Source: an uncultured Lachnospiraceae bacterium
Lineage (GTDB): Bacteria > Bacillota > Clostridia > Lachnospirales > Lachnospiraceae
Assembly: GCA_902795625.1 (NCBI GenBank)
Contig: CADBLW010000148.1
Location: forward strand, 1-5,043
DNA: 5,043 nt
Direction: 5' to 3'
The notes under the pieces were generated by a model, which was not told where the DNA came from, did no database searches, and was given only the letters and a program-made list of their open reading frames with translations. The translations under genes and the position numbers were made by a program. This document shows positions 1-5,043 of this stretch, piece after piece (position 1 is the first letter of the stretch; every line of letters begins with the position of its first letter).

Positions 1-12
1 GTACGGAACTTC

Positions 13-1515
13 TCATTTCTTGTCCTTCTTCTGAGCGTTGAGCGCTTCCTCGTAGCTTCCGAGCGTAATCTTCAGCTCCGTCTCCTCGAACTCACCGCTC
101 CGGGTGCGTCTCGCTACCGTCAGGGTAACCTCGACACCTGCTCTGGTATAGCTCATGATCTCCTGGATGTCACCGAGACCTGTGATATTCTCATTGTTGA
201 TCTTCGTAATGATGTCCCCTGCACGCAAGCCGCCTTCTTCTGCCGGAGATCCCTTGATGACCTCCTGCACATACACGCCCTGAGGCATGCCGAGCATTGT
301 GGAGTACTCCGACGTCAGATCCTGCGCGGATCCGATGCCGATATATCCCTTCTCCGAATCCTCCAGATGCTCACGATTGCTGAGCTCCTCGATGATCTCA
401 CGAACGTTGCTGATCGGAATGGCAAATCCCATGCCCTCCACAGAGTAGTCGGAATATTTTGCGGAATTGATCGCGATCACCTCACCGTACTGGTTGAGAA
501 GCGCGCCGCCGCTGTTGCCGGGATTGATCGCCGCATCCGTCTGGATCAGCGTATAGGTAACGTTATCGATGGTGATCTGACGGTTCAGAGCGCTGATGTA
601 GCCGACTGTCACGGACTGTCCGTACCCGAGAGCGTTGCCGATCGCGATCGCCATCTGGCCGACTCTCACGTTGTCGGAATCTCCGATCCGCGCGACGCGG
701 ATGGTGTCCGCCGTCTCATCCGAAAGCTCCGAGAACGGAACCGCAACAACCGCGAGATCCGACGAAGCAGCCTTGCCCTTGATCACCGCCTCCGCCTTCG
801 ACTCATCGCAAAATACGATCTCGACGCGGTCCGCGTCCGCCACCACATGGTTGTTCGTGACGATCAGCACCTCACCGGAGTTCTGTCCGATGATGATGCC
901 GGAACCGCTTCCGCGCAGCTGCTCGGAGGTGGAACTCTGTTCACCCCAGAAATCGTACACGGTACGCGTCGCGTAGCTGTTGATCGCTACTACCGCGGGC
1001 ATCACACTGTCAGCCACAAGGGAGACATCCGCCGCCGTTACCGTCGAGGGACGGTTCTCACCGAGTTCTCCGGACTGCGCGAGCTCGATTGCCTTCGTCG
1101 GTGCAAGCTCGCCCCGCTTTTGCTTGTTGGACGAGTCAGCATCCGTCTTCTTCGACGAATCCGTCTGCTGTGTGTCCTCCTTGCCGAAGTATTTTTCCAG
1201 CGTAAAATACGTGCCGCCTGCGATCACACCCATCAGGACCGCCATCAGCATTAAGCCGAACGCTCTCGCCGCGAAGGAACGTTTCTTCGGTTTCTTCTCT
1301 TCTTCCCTCTCGCGGGCCATCTCGTCGATCCGGCGGATATATGCGTCCTCCGTCACAGGCATCTGCTGCGTTCCGTAAACCGGCGCGGAACTGTAGGCAG
1401 CACCGCCCGCAGCCGGCGCATCTCCCTGAACGTTGTTCTGATCCCCCTGGGTATAAGCCGTAGTATTGTTCTGACTTTTCAGATACTCGTCATATTCATA
1501 ATACTCGTCACTCAT
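13..1515 (-). CDS. htrA: HtrA/DegP-family membrane-anchored serine protease with one PDZ domain
   Basis: This is a 500-residue protein of the S1C (HtrA/DegP) peptidase family, which degrades misfolded or damaged exported proteins at the outer face of the membrane. Residues 1-82 form a polar Tyr/Gln/Asn/Asp-rich and then Lys/Arg-rich cytoplasmic tail. One hydrophobic span follows (about 83-106), then a charged linker, the trypsin-like protease (about 160-380) and a PDZ domain (about 386-480). The catalytic triad is visible: His223 in TNNHVV, Asp253 in SSDLAVV and Ser335 in NPGNSGGAL. The PDZ begins with YIGIG and contains GSPAEEGGLRAGDII, typical of the family. The length and single PDZ match Gram-positive HtrA proteins. 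I chose the ATG at 1515 because an AGAGG motif lies 9 nt upstream; a longer frame starts with TTG at 1620, but that codon lies inside a TTGACA promoter-like box and the extra 35 residues look non-coding. The gene follows a terminator, so it is probably transcribed alone. HtrA genes are often induced by envelope stress, but no regulator site is recognised here. Paralogue assignment (HtrA, HtrB or YyxA type) is not possible from this sequence. Confidence 0.95.
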   Translation of the reverse strand: MSDEYYEYDEYLKSQNNTTAYTQGDQNNVQGDAPAAGGAAYSSAPVYGTQQMPVTEDAYIRRIDEMAREREEEKKPKKRSFAARAFGLMLMAVLMGVIAGGTYFTLEKYFGKEDTQQTDSSKKTDADSSNKQKRGELAPTKAIELAQSGELGENRPSTVTAADVSLVADSVMPAVVAINSYATRTVYDFWGEQSSTSEQLRGSGSGIIIGQNSGEVLIVTNNHVVADADRVEIVFCDESKAEAVIKGKAASSDLAVVAVPFSELSDETADTIRVARIGDSDNVRVGQMAIAIGNALGYGQSVTVGYISALNRQITIDNVTYTLIQTDAAINPGNSGGALLNQYGEVIAINSAKYSDYSVEGMGFAIPISNVREIIEELSNREHLEDSEKGYIGIGSAQDLTSEYSTMLGMPQGVYVQEVIKGSPAEEGGLRAGDIITKINNENITGLGDIQEIMSYTRAGVEVTLTVARRTRSGEFEETELKITLGSYEEALNAQKKDKK

Positions 1516-1524
1516 ATCTGCAAA

Positions 1525-1530
1525 CCTCTT
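1525..1530 (-). promoter_or_regulatory. Ribosome binding site of htrA
   Basis: The minus strand reads AAGAGG followed by 9 nt and then ATG. This decides the start at 1515 over the upstream TTG at 1620, which has no comparable motif. Confidence 0.7.
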
Positions 1531-1560
1531 TCTCTCACTCGTCGTACCATGGCATTTTCC

Positions 1561-1577
1561 CCGGACACCGCGTCCGG
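1561..1577. repeat. Short inverted repeat in the presumed htrA leader
   Basis: CCGGAC and GTCCGG form a perfect 6-bp stem around a 5-nt loop. No T-run follows on either strand, so it is not an intrinsic terminator. It lies between the candidate promoter (1592-1620) and the ribosome binding site, so it could be a leader hairpin that affects mRNA stability, or an operator. A chance GC-rich repeat is also possible. Confidence 0.4.
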
Positions 1578-1591
1578 CTTCCTGCCCCGTT

Positions 1592-1620
1592 AACAAAAGC
1601 ATACAATACAAGTATGTCAA
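1592..1620 (-). promoter_or_regulatory. Candidate promoter of htrA
   Basis: The minus strand has a perfect -35 hexamer TTGACA (1615-1620). Seventeen bases later comes a poor -10 match, TTTGTT (1592-1597); shifting by one base gives TTTTGT preceded by TGC, an imperfect extended -10. The position, downstream of the cellulase terminator and about 75-80 nt before the htrA start, fits a promoter. The weak -10 limits confidence; it could depend on an activator, or the TTGACA could be chance. Confidence 0.4.
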
Positions 1621-1669
1621 AATTGTGTTGCCATAGAATGTTTTTCGTGAAGAACCGCATGGTTAACGC

Positions 1670-1709
1670 AAAAATGCCCGGTATCATTCATCGGAAAATG
1701 ATACCGGGC
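1670..1709 (-). terminator. Intrinsic terminator of the cellulase transcript
   Basis: A perfect 13-bp stem (1676-1688 with 1697-1709) surrounds an 8-nt loop. On the minus strand it is followed after one A by five T residues, the standard rho-independent layout. It sits 88 nt after the cellulase stop codon. On the plus strand the T-run begins only about 12 nt beyond the stem and there is no plus-strand gene to end, so the minus orientation is preferred. Confidence 0.88.
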
Positions 1710-1797
1710 TTCGTTTACGTGTTTTTTTCTTTCCGCTCGCGTAATGTTGCCGTGTTTTGTACACTGAGTTATCCGCTTGCGCTGTTTGTGTTCCGTC

Positions 1798-3837
1798 TTA
1801 CTTGATGCCCTTAGCGTCCTTGAGCTTGATGCCGTTCTCACCGAGCGGGATCGCATGGTCAAGTCCGACGAACTTTCCGTTCTCCTGCCAGAGGACATCC
1901 TTCACGAATTCGTATTTTTCGGAGTCCCAGGTCGTAAAATCATCGAGGAGAAGTCCGCCGGTGTCGCCCGAGTTCGCGTTCAGGCACCAGAAGGTGTGGT
2001 TCAGATGGTACGTCTTGATCAGCTGGCGCATCAGCTTCATCCAGCTGATGTTCGGCTCCGTCATGAAGCCGCCCCACTCGCCGATCAGCAGAGGAGCAAT
2101 CTCCTCCTCATAGATGAAGAACCAGTTGTCGTGCCAGCAGTCCTTCATCAGGCTGTCATAATCGAAGGTACCGTTGAACCACGGCTGCTTATAGACGGTC
2201 GGGCCGTAGTCGTGCGGCGAGTACACAAGCTTGTCCTGGTATTGTCCGAGGTCGACCGGGTACTTTACAACACCACGGAGGTTGCCGCCCCACCAGTTGA
2301 AATCATACGCCTTATCGTCCGTCGAATGGAAATCGGCGTTGGTCTCAAGATCCTTCGGGAAGATCTCGATACCCTCAACGAGGATCAGCACGTTCGGGTT
2401 GACCGCGAGGATGCGGGCAGCTGCCTTCTCCGCCGCGTATTTCCAGTTGTTCTGCTGCTTCGAGTCGTTCCAGATTGCCGCGCCGTCCTTCTCGTACGGC
2501 TTGCCGTGAGGCTCATTTTTCAGATCGTACGCGATGATGGTGTCGTTGTCCTTATAGCGCTTCGCCATCCACTCGAGAGCCTTCAGCCAGTCCTCCTCCG
2601 TCACCTTCTGGGTGTACCAAAGGTTCACGTTGTGACCGGACGCATTGGTCTCCGCGCTGTGGATGTCAGGCATGACCTTGATGCCGTTGGCCTCCGCCAG
2701 CTTCAGGAAATAATCGAAGATCTCGAGGCTGTTCATCGAGTTGAGCGCCTCGTTGTACGCGTGGTTGTAGTTGGCGGTCGGATACTCGCCTTTCGCCCAC
2801 TGGTTGATCAGCTCTGCGGAGATCGGCACGCGGATCAGGTTGAAGCCGTGATCGGCGATGGCCTTCACCGTGGGCTCCAGCTTTGAATTCCAGAGACCGT
2901 CGAAGAGGTTGGTTCCGGTATTGTAGCCGAACCAGTTCAGACCGGTGAGCCAGACCTCCTTGCCGTCCTTATCCAGGATCCGGGTTCCGTCCGTATGAAG
3001 CCAGTCATCTCCCTGTACGGCATCCTTGGAGCGCTTGAGCATCTCCTCGACATCGACGTCGTTGCCGCCGTTTCCGTTGCCGTTGCCGTTATTGTTGTTC
3101 TGCTTGTTCTGGTCGACGACGCCGGCGCGCACCGTGCAGGCCACGCCGTTCAGCGTTGCCTTGACAACCTTCAGCGCATCCTTCTTGACTCCCAGATTGC
3201 AGCCGACAACCTGCGTCGCGCCCTTGGCGATGTCGCCGTTATAGTTCGCGCTCTTGATCGTGAGGGTGTCACCCTTCACGGAAAATGTTCCGTTCCAGCC
3301 GTCAGCCTTCGCGAGACCCTCAATCTCAACCTCGAGCGTCCAGCCGCCGCTGATGGCTTCCTTCGCATTGTTGCGGATGCCGAACTCCAGGTTCATCATC
3401 GTAACACCGCCGTCATTCCAGGTGTTGCCGGCAGAGTACTCCACGAGATACCCGTCGATCTCCTCGGGCTTCGGCGTCGGTGACGCGCTCGGCGTAGGTG
3501 TTCCCTTGCCCGCTTCCGTCGGGGTCGGTGCTCCGGTCACTGCCTGCGTCGGCGTGGGCGTATCCTTGCCTGCTCCCGTGGGTTCGGGAGTACCGGTTTC
3601 CGTCGGCACCGGCGTACCGCTCGGCGCTTCGGTCGGTGTTGCCTCGGTCACATCATTGATCGTAGGTACCGGCTCGTCCTGCGTTTTCTTGTTATTATTC
3701 TTTTTGTTTGCGTTGATGAGCGCGATGGTCAGGCCGATGATCACAACCGCCATCAGAGCGATCGCGATGATGACCAGGCGCTTGGTTGAATTCCCGCCGG
3801 CGGCGGAAGCAGCCTTGTTCTCGTCGGAATTAGCCAT
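1798..3837 (-). CDS. Membrane-anchored modular cellulase: CBM2-like module plus GH5 endoglucanase
   Basis: This 679-residue enzyme should hydrolyse beta-1,4-glucan (cellulose or related glucans) at the cell surface. In order it has: a 19-residue polar N-terminus ending in Lys-Arg; a hydrophobic span (about 20-41); a T-P-rich linker (51-125); a CBM2-like cellulose-binding module (about 127-237; conserved Trp140, Trp166 and Trp181, and a terminal LNGVACT motif); an Asn/Gly linker (about 242-260); and a GH5 catalytic domain (about 277-667). GH5 landmarks are GLNWFGYNT at the start, IRVP (Arg336), PDIHS (His393), the acid/base Glu442 in LKNEP, SPHDYGP (His542, Tyr544), the nucleophile Glu587 in LIGEWGG, and Trp617 shortly before NSGDTGG. 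These motifs resemble subfamily GH5_1 endoglucanases; the subfamily is inference from memory. There is no dockerin, SLH or sorting signal. The span may be an uncleaved anchor or a signal peptide; I favour an anchor, as no clear cleavage site is seen. The ATG at 3837 has GGGAGG 5 nt upstream, and an ORF-extending start at 3906 would fall at the predicted transcription start. Confidence 0.95.
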   Translation of the reverse strand: MANSDENKAASAAGGNSTKRLVIIAIALMAVVIIGLTIALINANKKNNNKKTQDEPVPTINDVTEATPTEAPSGTPVPTETGTPEPTGAGKDTPTPTQAVTGAPTPTEAGKGTPTPSASPTPKPEEIDGYLVEYSAGNTWNDGGVTMMNLEFGIRNNAKEAISGGWTLEVEIEGLAKADGWNGTFSVKGDTLTIKSANYNGDIAKGATQVVGCNLGVKKDALKVVKATLNGVACTVRAGVVDQNKQNNNNGNGNGNGGNDVDVEEMLKRSKDAVQGDDWLHTDGTRILDKDGKEVWLTGLNWFGYNTGTNLFDGLWNSKLEPTVKAIADHGFNLIRVPISAELINQWAKGEYPTANYNHAYNEALNSMNSLEIFDYFLKLAEANGIKVMPDIHSAETNASGHNVNLWYTQKVTEEDWLKALEWMAKRYKDNDTIIAYDLKNEPHGKPYEKDGAAIWNDSKQQNNWKYAAEKAAARILAVNPNVLILVEGIEIFPKDLETNADFHSTDDKAYDFNWWGGNLRGVVKYPVDLGQYQDKLVYSPHDYGPTVYKQPWFNGTFDYDSLMKDCWHDNWFFIYEEEIAPLLIGEWGGFMTEPNISWMKLMRQLIKTYHLNHTFWCLNANSGDTGGLLLDDFTTWDSEKYEFVKDVLWQENGKFVGLDHAIPLGENGIKLKDAKGIK
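3493..3636 (-). repeat. Imperfect decapeptide (30-bp) T-P repeats in the cellulase linker
   Basis: The linker between the membrane span and the carbohydrate-binding module can be read as successive units starting with Pro-Thr: PTEAPSGTPV, PTETGTPE (8 residues), PTGAGKDTPT, PTQAVTGAPT and PTEAGKGTPT. The AGKxTPTP element recurs with a 20-residue period. Such T-P stretches are extended, flexible and often glycosylated spacers in secreted glycoside hydrolases. The copies differ in both bases and residues, so they are diverged and not recent duplicates. Confidence 0.75.
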
Positions 3838-3842
3838 AATTT

Positions 3843-3848
3843 CCTCCC
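3843..3848 (-). promoter_or_regulatory. Strong ribosome binding site of the cellulase
   Basis: The minus strand reads GGGAGG, then AAATT, then ATG. It is a near-perfect anti-16S match at 5-nt spacing and fixes the start at 3837. Confidence 0.88.
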
Positions 3849-3857
3849 GTTCGATCT

Positions 3858-3893
3858 CCGCTGCAGCCGTTTTGCCGGATTCTTTCGCAGCGG
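3858..3893 (-). other. Possible leader hairpin in the cellulase 5' UTR
   Basis: CCGCTGC and GCAGCGG (3858-3864 and 3887-3893) can pair in a 7-bp stem around a 22-nt loop, which itself holds a short CCG/CGG pairing. It ends 9 nt upstream of the ribosome binding site. It has no T-run and does not match a riboswitch I know. The long loop makes its stability uncertain. Confidence 0.3.
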
Positions 3894-3911
3894 TACATTT
3901 TTCCAATTCGG

Positions 3912-3920
3912 ATTATACCA
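3912..3920 (-). promoter_or_regulatory. Extended -10 promoter of the cellulase
   Basis: The minus strand reads TGGTATAAT, a consensus -10 hexamer (3912-3917) with the TGn extension. Transcription would begin near 3904-3906, giving a leader of roughly 68 nt. The -35 position (about 3935-3940, TATCAA) is a poor match, which is common for extended -10 promoters. The region just upstream is the GC-rich inverted repeat at 3925-3951, so DNA-level control by a repressor or activator is conceivable. Confidence 0.65.
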
Positions 3921-3924
3921 CAAA

Positions 3925-3951
3925 GCGCCCGCGGTTGATAGCCGCAGGCGC
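3925..3951. terminator. GC-rich hairpin between the NlpC/P60 gene and the cellulase promoter
   Basis: GCGCC-C-GCGG pairs with CCGC-A-GGCGC around a 7-nt loop, giving 5 + 4 bp with one mismatch. It lies about 40 nt past the stop codon of the upstream gene, where its terminator is expected. On the minus strand the tail is only TTTGTGG, a weak U-run; on the plus strand the tail is CTTATTTTT, much better, though no plus-strand gene reaches it. It may be a weak or bidirectional terminator, and it covers the -35 region of the cellulase promoter, so it could also be an operator. Confidence 0.5.
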
Positions 3952-3989
3952 CTTATTTTTCGTATAAATCAATTGTGCAACGTCAGACG

Positions 3990-5043
3990 TCAATAATTGT
4001 TCTTGCGAACACCGGCCTCGATCAGCATGTTGTAAATCTCCTCCGCCGTCTTCGATGTCGTCTTGTCCGTCACGCGGTACGGTGCATACACATCGCGGTA
4101 GTTCGTACCTCTGCAGGTACCCTCCATGTAACCGAGGTGGATGTGATACTTCGACTGGGACAGATACCAGTAGTGGCCGTCAACATAGCCGAGGTAGATG
4201 CCGACATGGGTGCCGTGCGTGTACGGATCGTAGGTCGTGCACACCAGATCGCCGGGTCTTGCCTCATCCCATGAGATCTTCGTGCCGTATGCCATCTGAT
4301 CGGTGACGCTGCGGCCGAGATCGATGCCGAGCACTTCCTTGTAGAGCACCTGGACATAACCGCAGCAGTCCGCGGACTTCCAGGTATTGTTGGCTGCGTA
4401 AGGAAGGTTCTTATGCTGAACACTCACGGTGAACAGGTCGTAGATCGCATCGTGCTCCTTGGAAACGGAATTGGAAAGGTAGGTAGCGTAGACATATGCC
4501 GTCTGACCGTTGTAATCAACGACGTACCATGTATTTTCCTTGTAGGTGGTCTTACCGATCACGTGGAAGGCCTTGCCGAACTCCTTCACGGTATCGATGC
4601 GGTTCTTATTATCGGATGTAACCTCGGGCGTGGAGCGGACATTGACCTCACTTGCATTCAGGTACATGGTCTTGTCCATCTCCTCGATCTTGTACGGATT
4701 GTCGTTTGCCTTGGGCTCTGCCGAAGGAGTCGGAGTCTCGTCTGAGGAATCCTTCGGCACAGCGGTAGGCGTAGGAGTGTCCGTCATGATCACTATCGGG
4801 GTGGGTGTCAAAGTGGGGGTAGCCGTAGGCGTCGGCGTACTCGTAGGCTCCGGTGTGGGCGTAGGAGTAGGCGTCGGTGTCTCTGTCGGCTTCGGCGTCG
4901 GAGTCGGCGTCTCCGTAGGTTTCGGAGTGCTCGTCGGCTTCGGCGTGCTGGTGGGCTTGGGCGTACTCGTAGGCTTCGGCGTGCTCGTAGGAGCAGGCGT
5001 AGGCGTACTCGTCGGTTCCGGCGTCGGTGTCGGGGTCGGAGTA
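3990..5043 (-). CDS. Secreted cell-wall hydrolase, SH3-like plus NlpC/P60 domains with T-P linker (N-terminus beyond the window)
   Basis: The reading frame is open from the right edge to the stop at 3990; 350 residues are visible and the start is missing. Visible residues 1 to about 110 are a T-P-rich linker broken once by a short IVIM patch. A bacterial SH3-like domain follows (about 124-191; LNASEVNVRSTP at its start, WYVVDYNGQTAYVYATYL near its end), then an NlpC/P60 cysteine peptidase domain (about 195-327), then a short tail rich in charged and polar residues. The nucleophile should be Cys226 in ADCCGYVQ, where the usual motif is DCSG, and the base His279 in THVGIYLG; ARPGDLV is also typical. 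The third polar catalytic residue, often a His in an IHAS-like segment, is not obvious here (the segment reads WYLSQS). Family members cut D-Glu-to-diamino-acid or similar bonds in peptidoglycan stem peptides for wall turnover or cell separation. The missing N-terminus probably holds a signal peptide or membrane span. The TTG at 4811 is not a credible start because linker continues upstream without a break. Confidence 0.92.
   Translation of the reverse strand, partial: TPTPTPTPEPTSTPTPAPTSTPKPTSTPKPTSTPKPTSTPKPTETPTPTPKPTETPTPTPTPTPEPTSTPTPTATPTLTPTPIVIMTDTPTPTAVPKDSSDETPTPSAEPKANDNPYKIEEMDKTMYLNASEVNVRSTPEVTSDNKNRIDTVKEFGKAFHVIGKTTYKENTWYVVDYNGQTAYVYATYLSNSVSKEHDAIYDLFTVSVQHKNLPYAANNTWKSADCCGYVQVLYKEVLGIDLGRSVTDQMAYGTKISWDEARPGDLVCTTYDPYTHGTHVGIYLGYVDGHYWYLSQSKYHIHLGYMEGTCRGTNYRDVYAPYRVTDKTTSKTAEEIYNMLIEAGVRKNNY
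4710..5043 (-). repeat. Thr-Pro-rich linker region of the wall hydrolase
   Basis: About 110 codons alternate Thr and Pro with scattered Glu, Lys, Ser and Ala, extending to the window edge. The right edge (5013-5043) is still in TPTPTPTPEP-like sequence, so the full linker is longer. It contains one non-repetitive break with Ile-Val-Ile-Met (codons at about 4779-4796). Low-complexity DNA of this kind is prone to slippage and assembly error, although the frame is intact here. Confidence 0.88.
4917..4988 (-). repeat. Four tandem 18-bp units encoding the hexapeptide TSTPKP
   Basis: Four adjacent units of exactly 18 bp (4917-4934, 4935-4952, 4953-4970, 4971-4988) each encode Thr-Ser-Thr-Pro-Lys-Pro. 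The DNA copies differ at several positions, all synonymous (for example Lys as AAA or AAG, Thr as ACG, ACT or ACC). Related TETPTPKP units follow downstream, and TSTPTP/TPEP variants lie on either side. The regular lysine spacing gives a positively charged Pro-rich spacer that could pack against anionic wall polymers; that role is inference. Confidence 0.9.

Noticed and set aside
367..1254. Plus-strand reading frame (295 codons) antisense to htrA
   Set aside because: It overlies the conserved protease domain, its product is rich in Arg, Asp and His with no recognisable motif, and no ribosome binding site was apparent.
1617..1898. Minus-strand frame of 93 codons spanning the end of the cellulase and the terminator
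   Set aside because: It is out of frame with the cellulase and runs through the intrinsic terminator and intergenic region; no ribosome binding site or recognisable protein.
1777..2886. Long plus-strand reading frame (369 codons) antisense to the cellulase
   Set aside because: The minus strand here encodes a complete GH5 domain with all catalytic motifs. The antisense frame yields an Arg/Val/Leu-rich product without domains, the usual shadow of GC-biased third positions.
3838..3906. Alternative cellulase start 23 codons upstream at 3906
   Set aside because: It coincides with the predicted transcription start from the TATAAT box and has no ribosome binding site, whereas 3837 has GGGAGG at ideal spacing.
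3920..3945. Possible catabolite-control (cre-like) operator in the AAAGCGCCCGCGG stretch near the cellulase promoter
   Set aside because: Only one half resembles the consensus; the other half does not, and the bases are already explained by the inverted repeat.
3254..3967. Plus-strand frame (237 codons) with Gly/Val-rich repeats opposite the cellulase linker and 5' region
   Set aside because: The apparent VGVGVP repeats are simply the antisense of the T-P linker codons; it also runs through the cellulase promoter and hairpin.
4070..4423. Second minus-strand frame of 117 codons inside the NlpC/P60 gene
   Set aside because: It is an alternative frame over the conserved catalytic domain; the product is Arg/Ser/Thr-rich and has no domain.
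4809..4811. TTG as the start codon of the NlpC/P60 gene
   Set aside because: The same frame stays open to the window edge and continues the same T-P linker for 77 codons, so this is an internal leucine codon.
4917..4988. Regular repeats as a CRISPR array
   Set aside because: The units are directly adjacent with no unique spacers and encode an in-frame Pro-rich peptide.

Overview
The window carries three genes, all on the minus strand. In transcription order (right to left) they are: a 5'-truncated cell-wall hydrolase with an SH3-like domain and an NlpC/P60 domain behind a long Thr-Pro linker (3990-5043, running off the right edge); a modular membrane-tethered cellulase with a CBM2-like module and a GH5 catalytic domain (1798-3837); and a membrane-anchored HtrA/DegP-type serine protease with one PDZ domain (13-1515). 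No RNA gene, insertion sequence, CRISPR array or phage feature was found.

The likely host is an anaerobic Clostridia-type Firmicute, most plausibly a fibre-degrading gut or rumen Lachnospiraceae-like bacterium. This is inference. It rests on the strong GGAGG-type ribosome binding site of the cellulase, N-terminal membrane anchors in place of lipobox or cell-wall-sorting signals, T-P-rich surface linkers, a GH5 enzyme of the free clostridial type without a dockerin, and an HtrA of the Gram-positive layout (cytoplasmic tail, one membrane span, protease, single PDZ). The coding sequence is moderately GC-rich, with G/C favoured at third positions, and this produces many long antisense reading frames that I take as shadows.

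Layout. 3990-5043: the hydrolase; about the first 110 visible residues are T-P-rich linker, including four exact-length 18-bp units. 3838-3989: a 152-bp gap with a GC-rich inverted repeat (3925-3951), an extended -10 promoter abutting it (3912-3920), a possible leader hairpin (3858-3893) and the cellulase ribosome binding site. 1798-3837: the cellulase. 1516-1797: a 282-bp gap with a clear intrinsic terminator for the cellulase transcript (1670-1709), a candidate htrA promoter with a perfect TTGACA (1592-1620), a short inverted repeat (1561-1577) and the htrA ribosome binding site. The last 12 bases before the left edge hold nothing recognisable.

The genes appear to be three separate transcription units, not one operon: a terminator and promoter signals separate the cellulase from htrA, and a hairpin plus promoter separates the hydrolase from the cellulase. 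What they share is location: all three products should act at or outside the cell membrane (wall remodelling, cellulose hydrolysis, surface protein quality control). A functional link beyond that is not shown by the sequence. I see no convincing undescribed system here; the most interesting points are the shared T-P linker architecture, the rearranged cysteines of the carbohydrate-binding module, and the hairpin overlapping the cellulase promoter.
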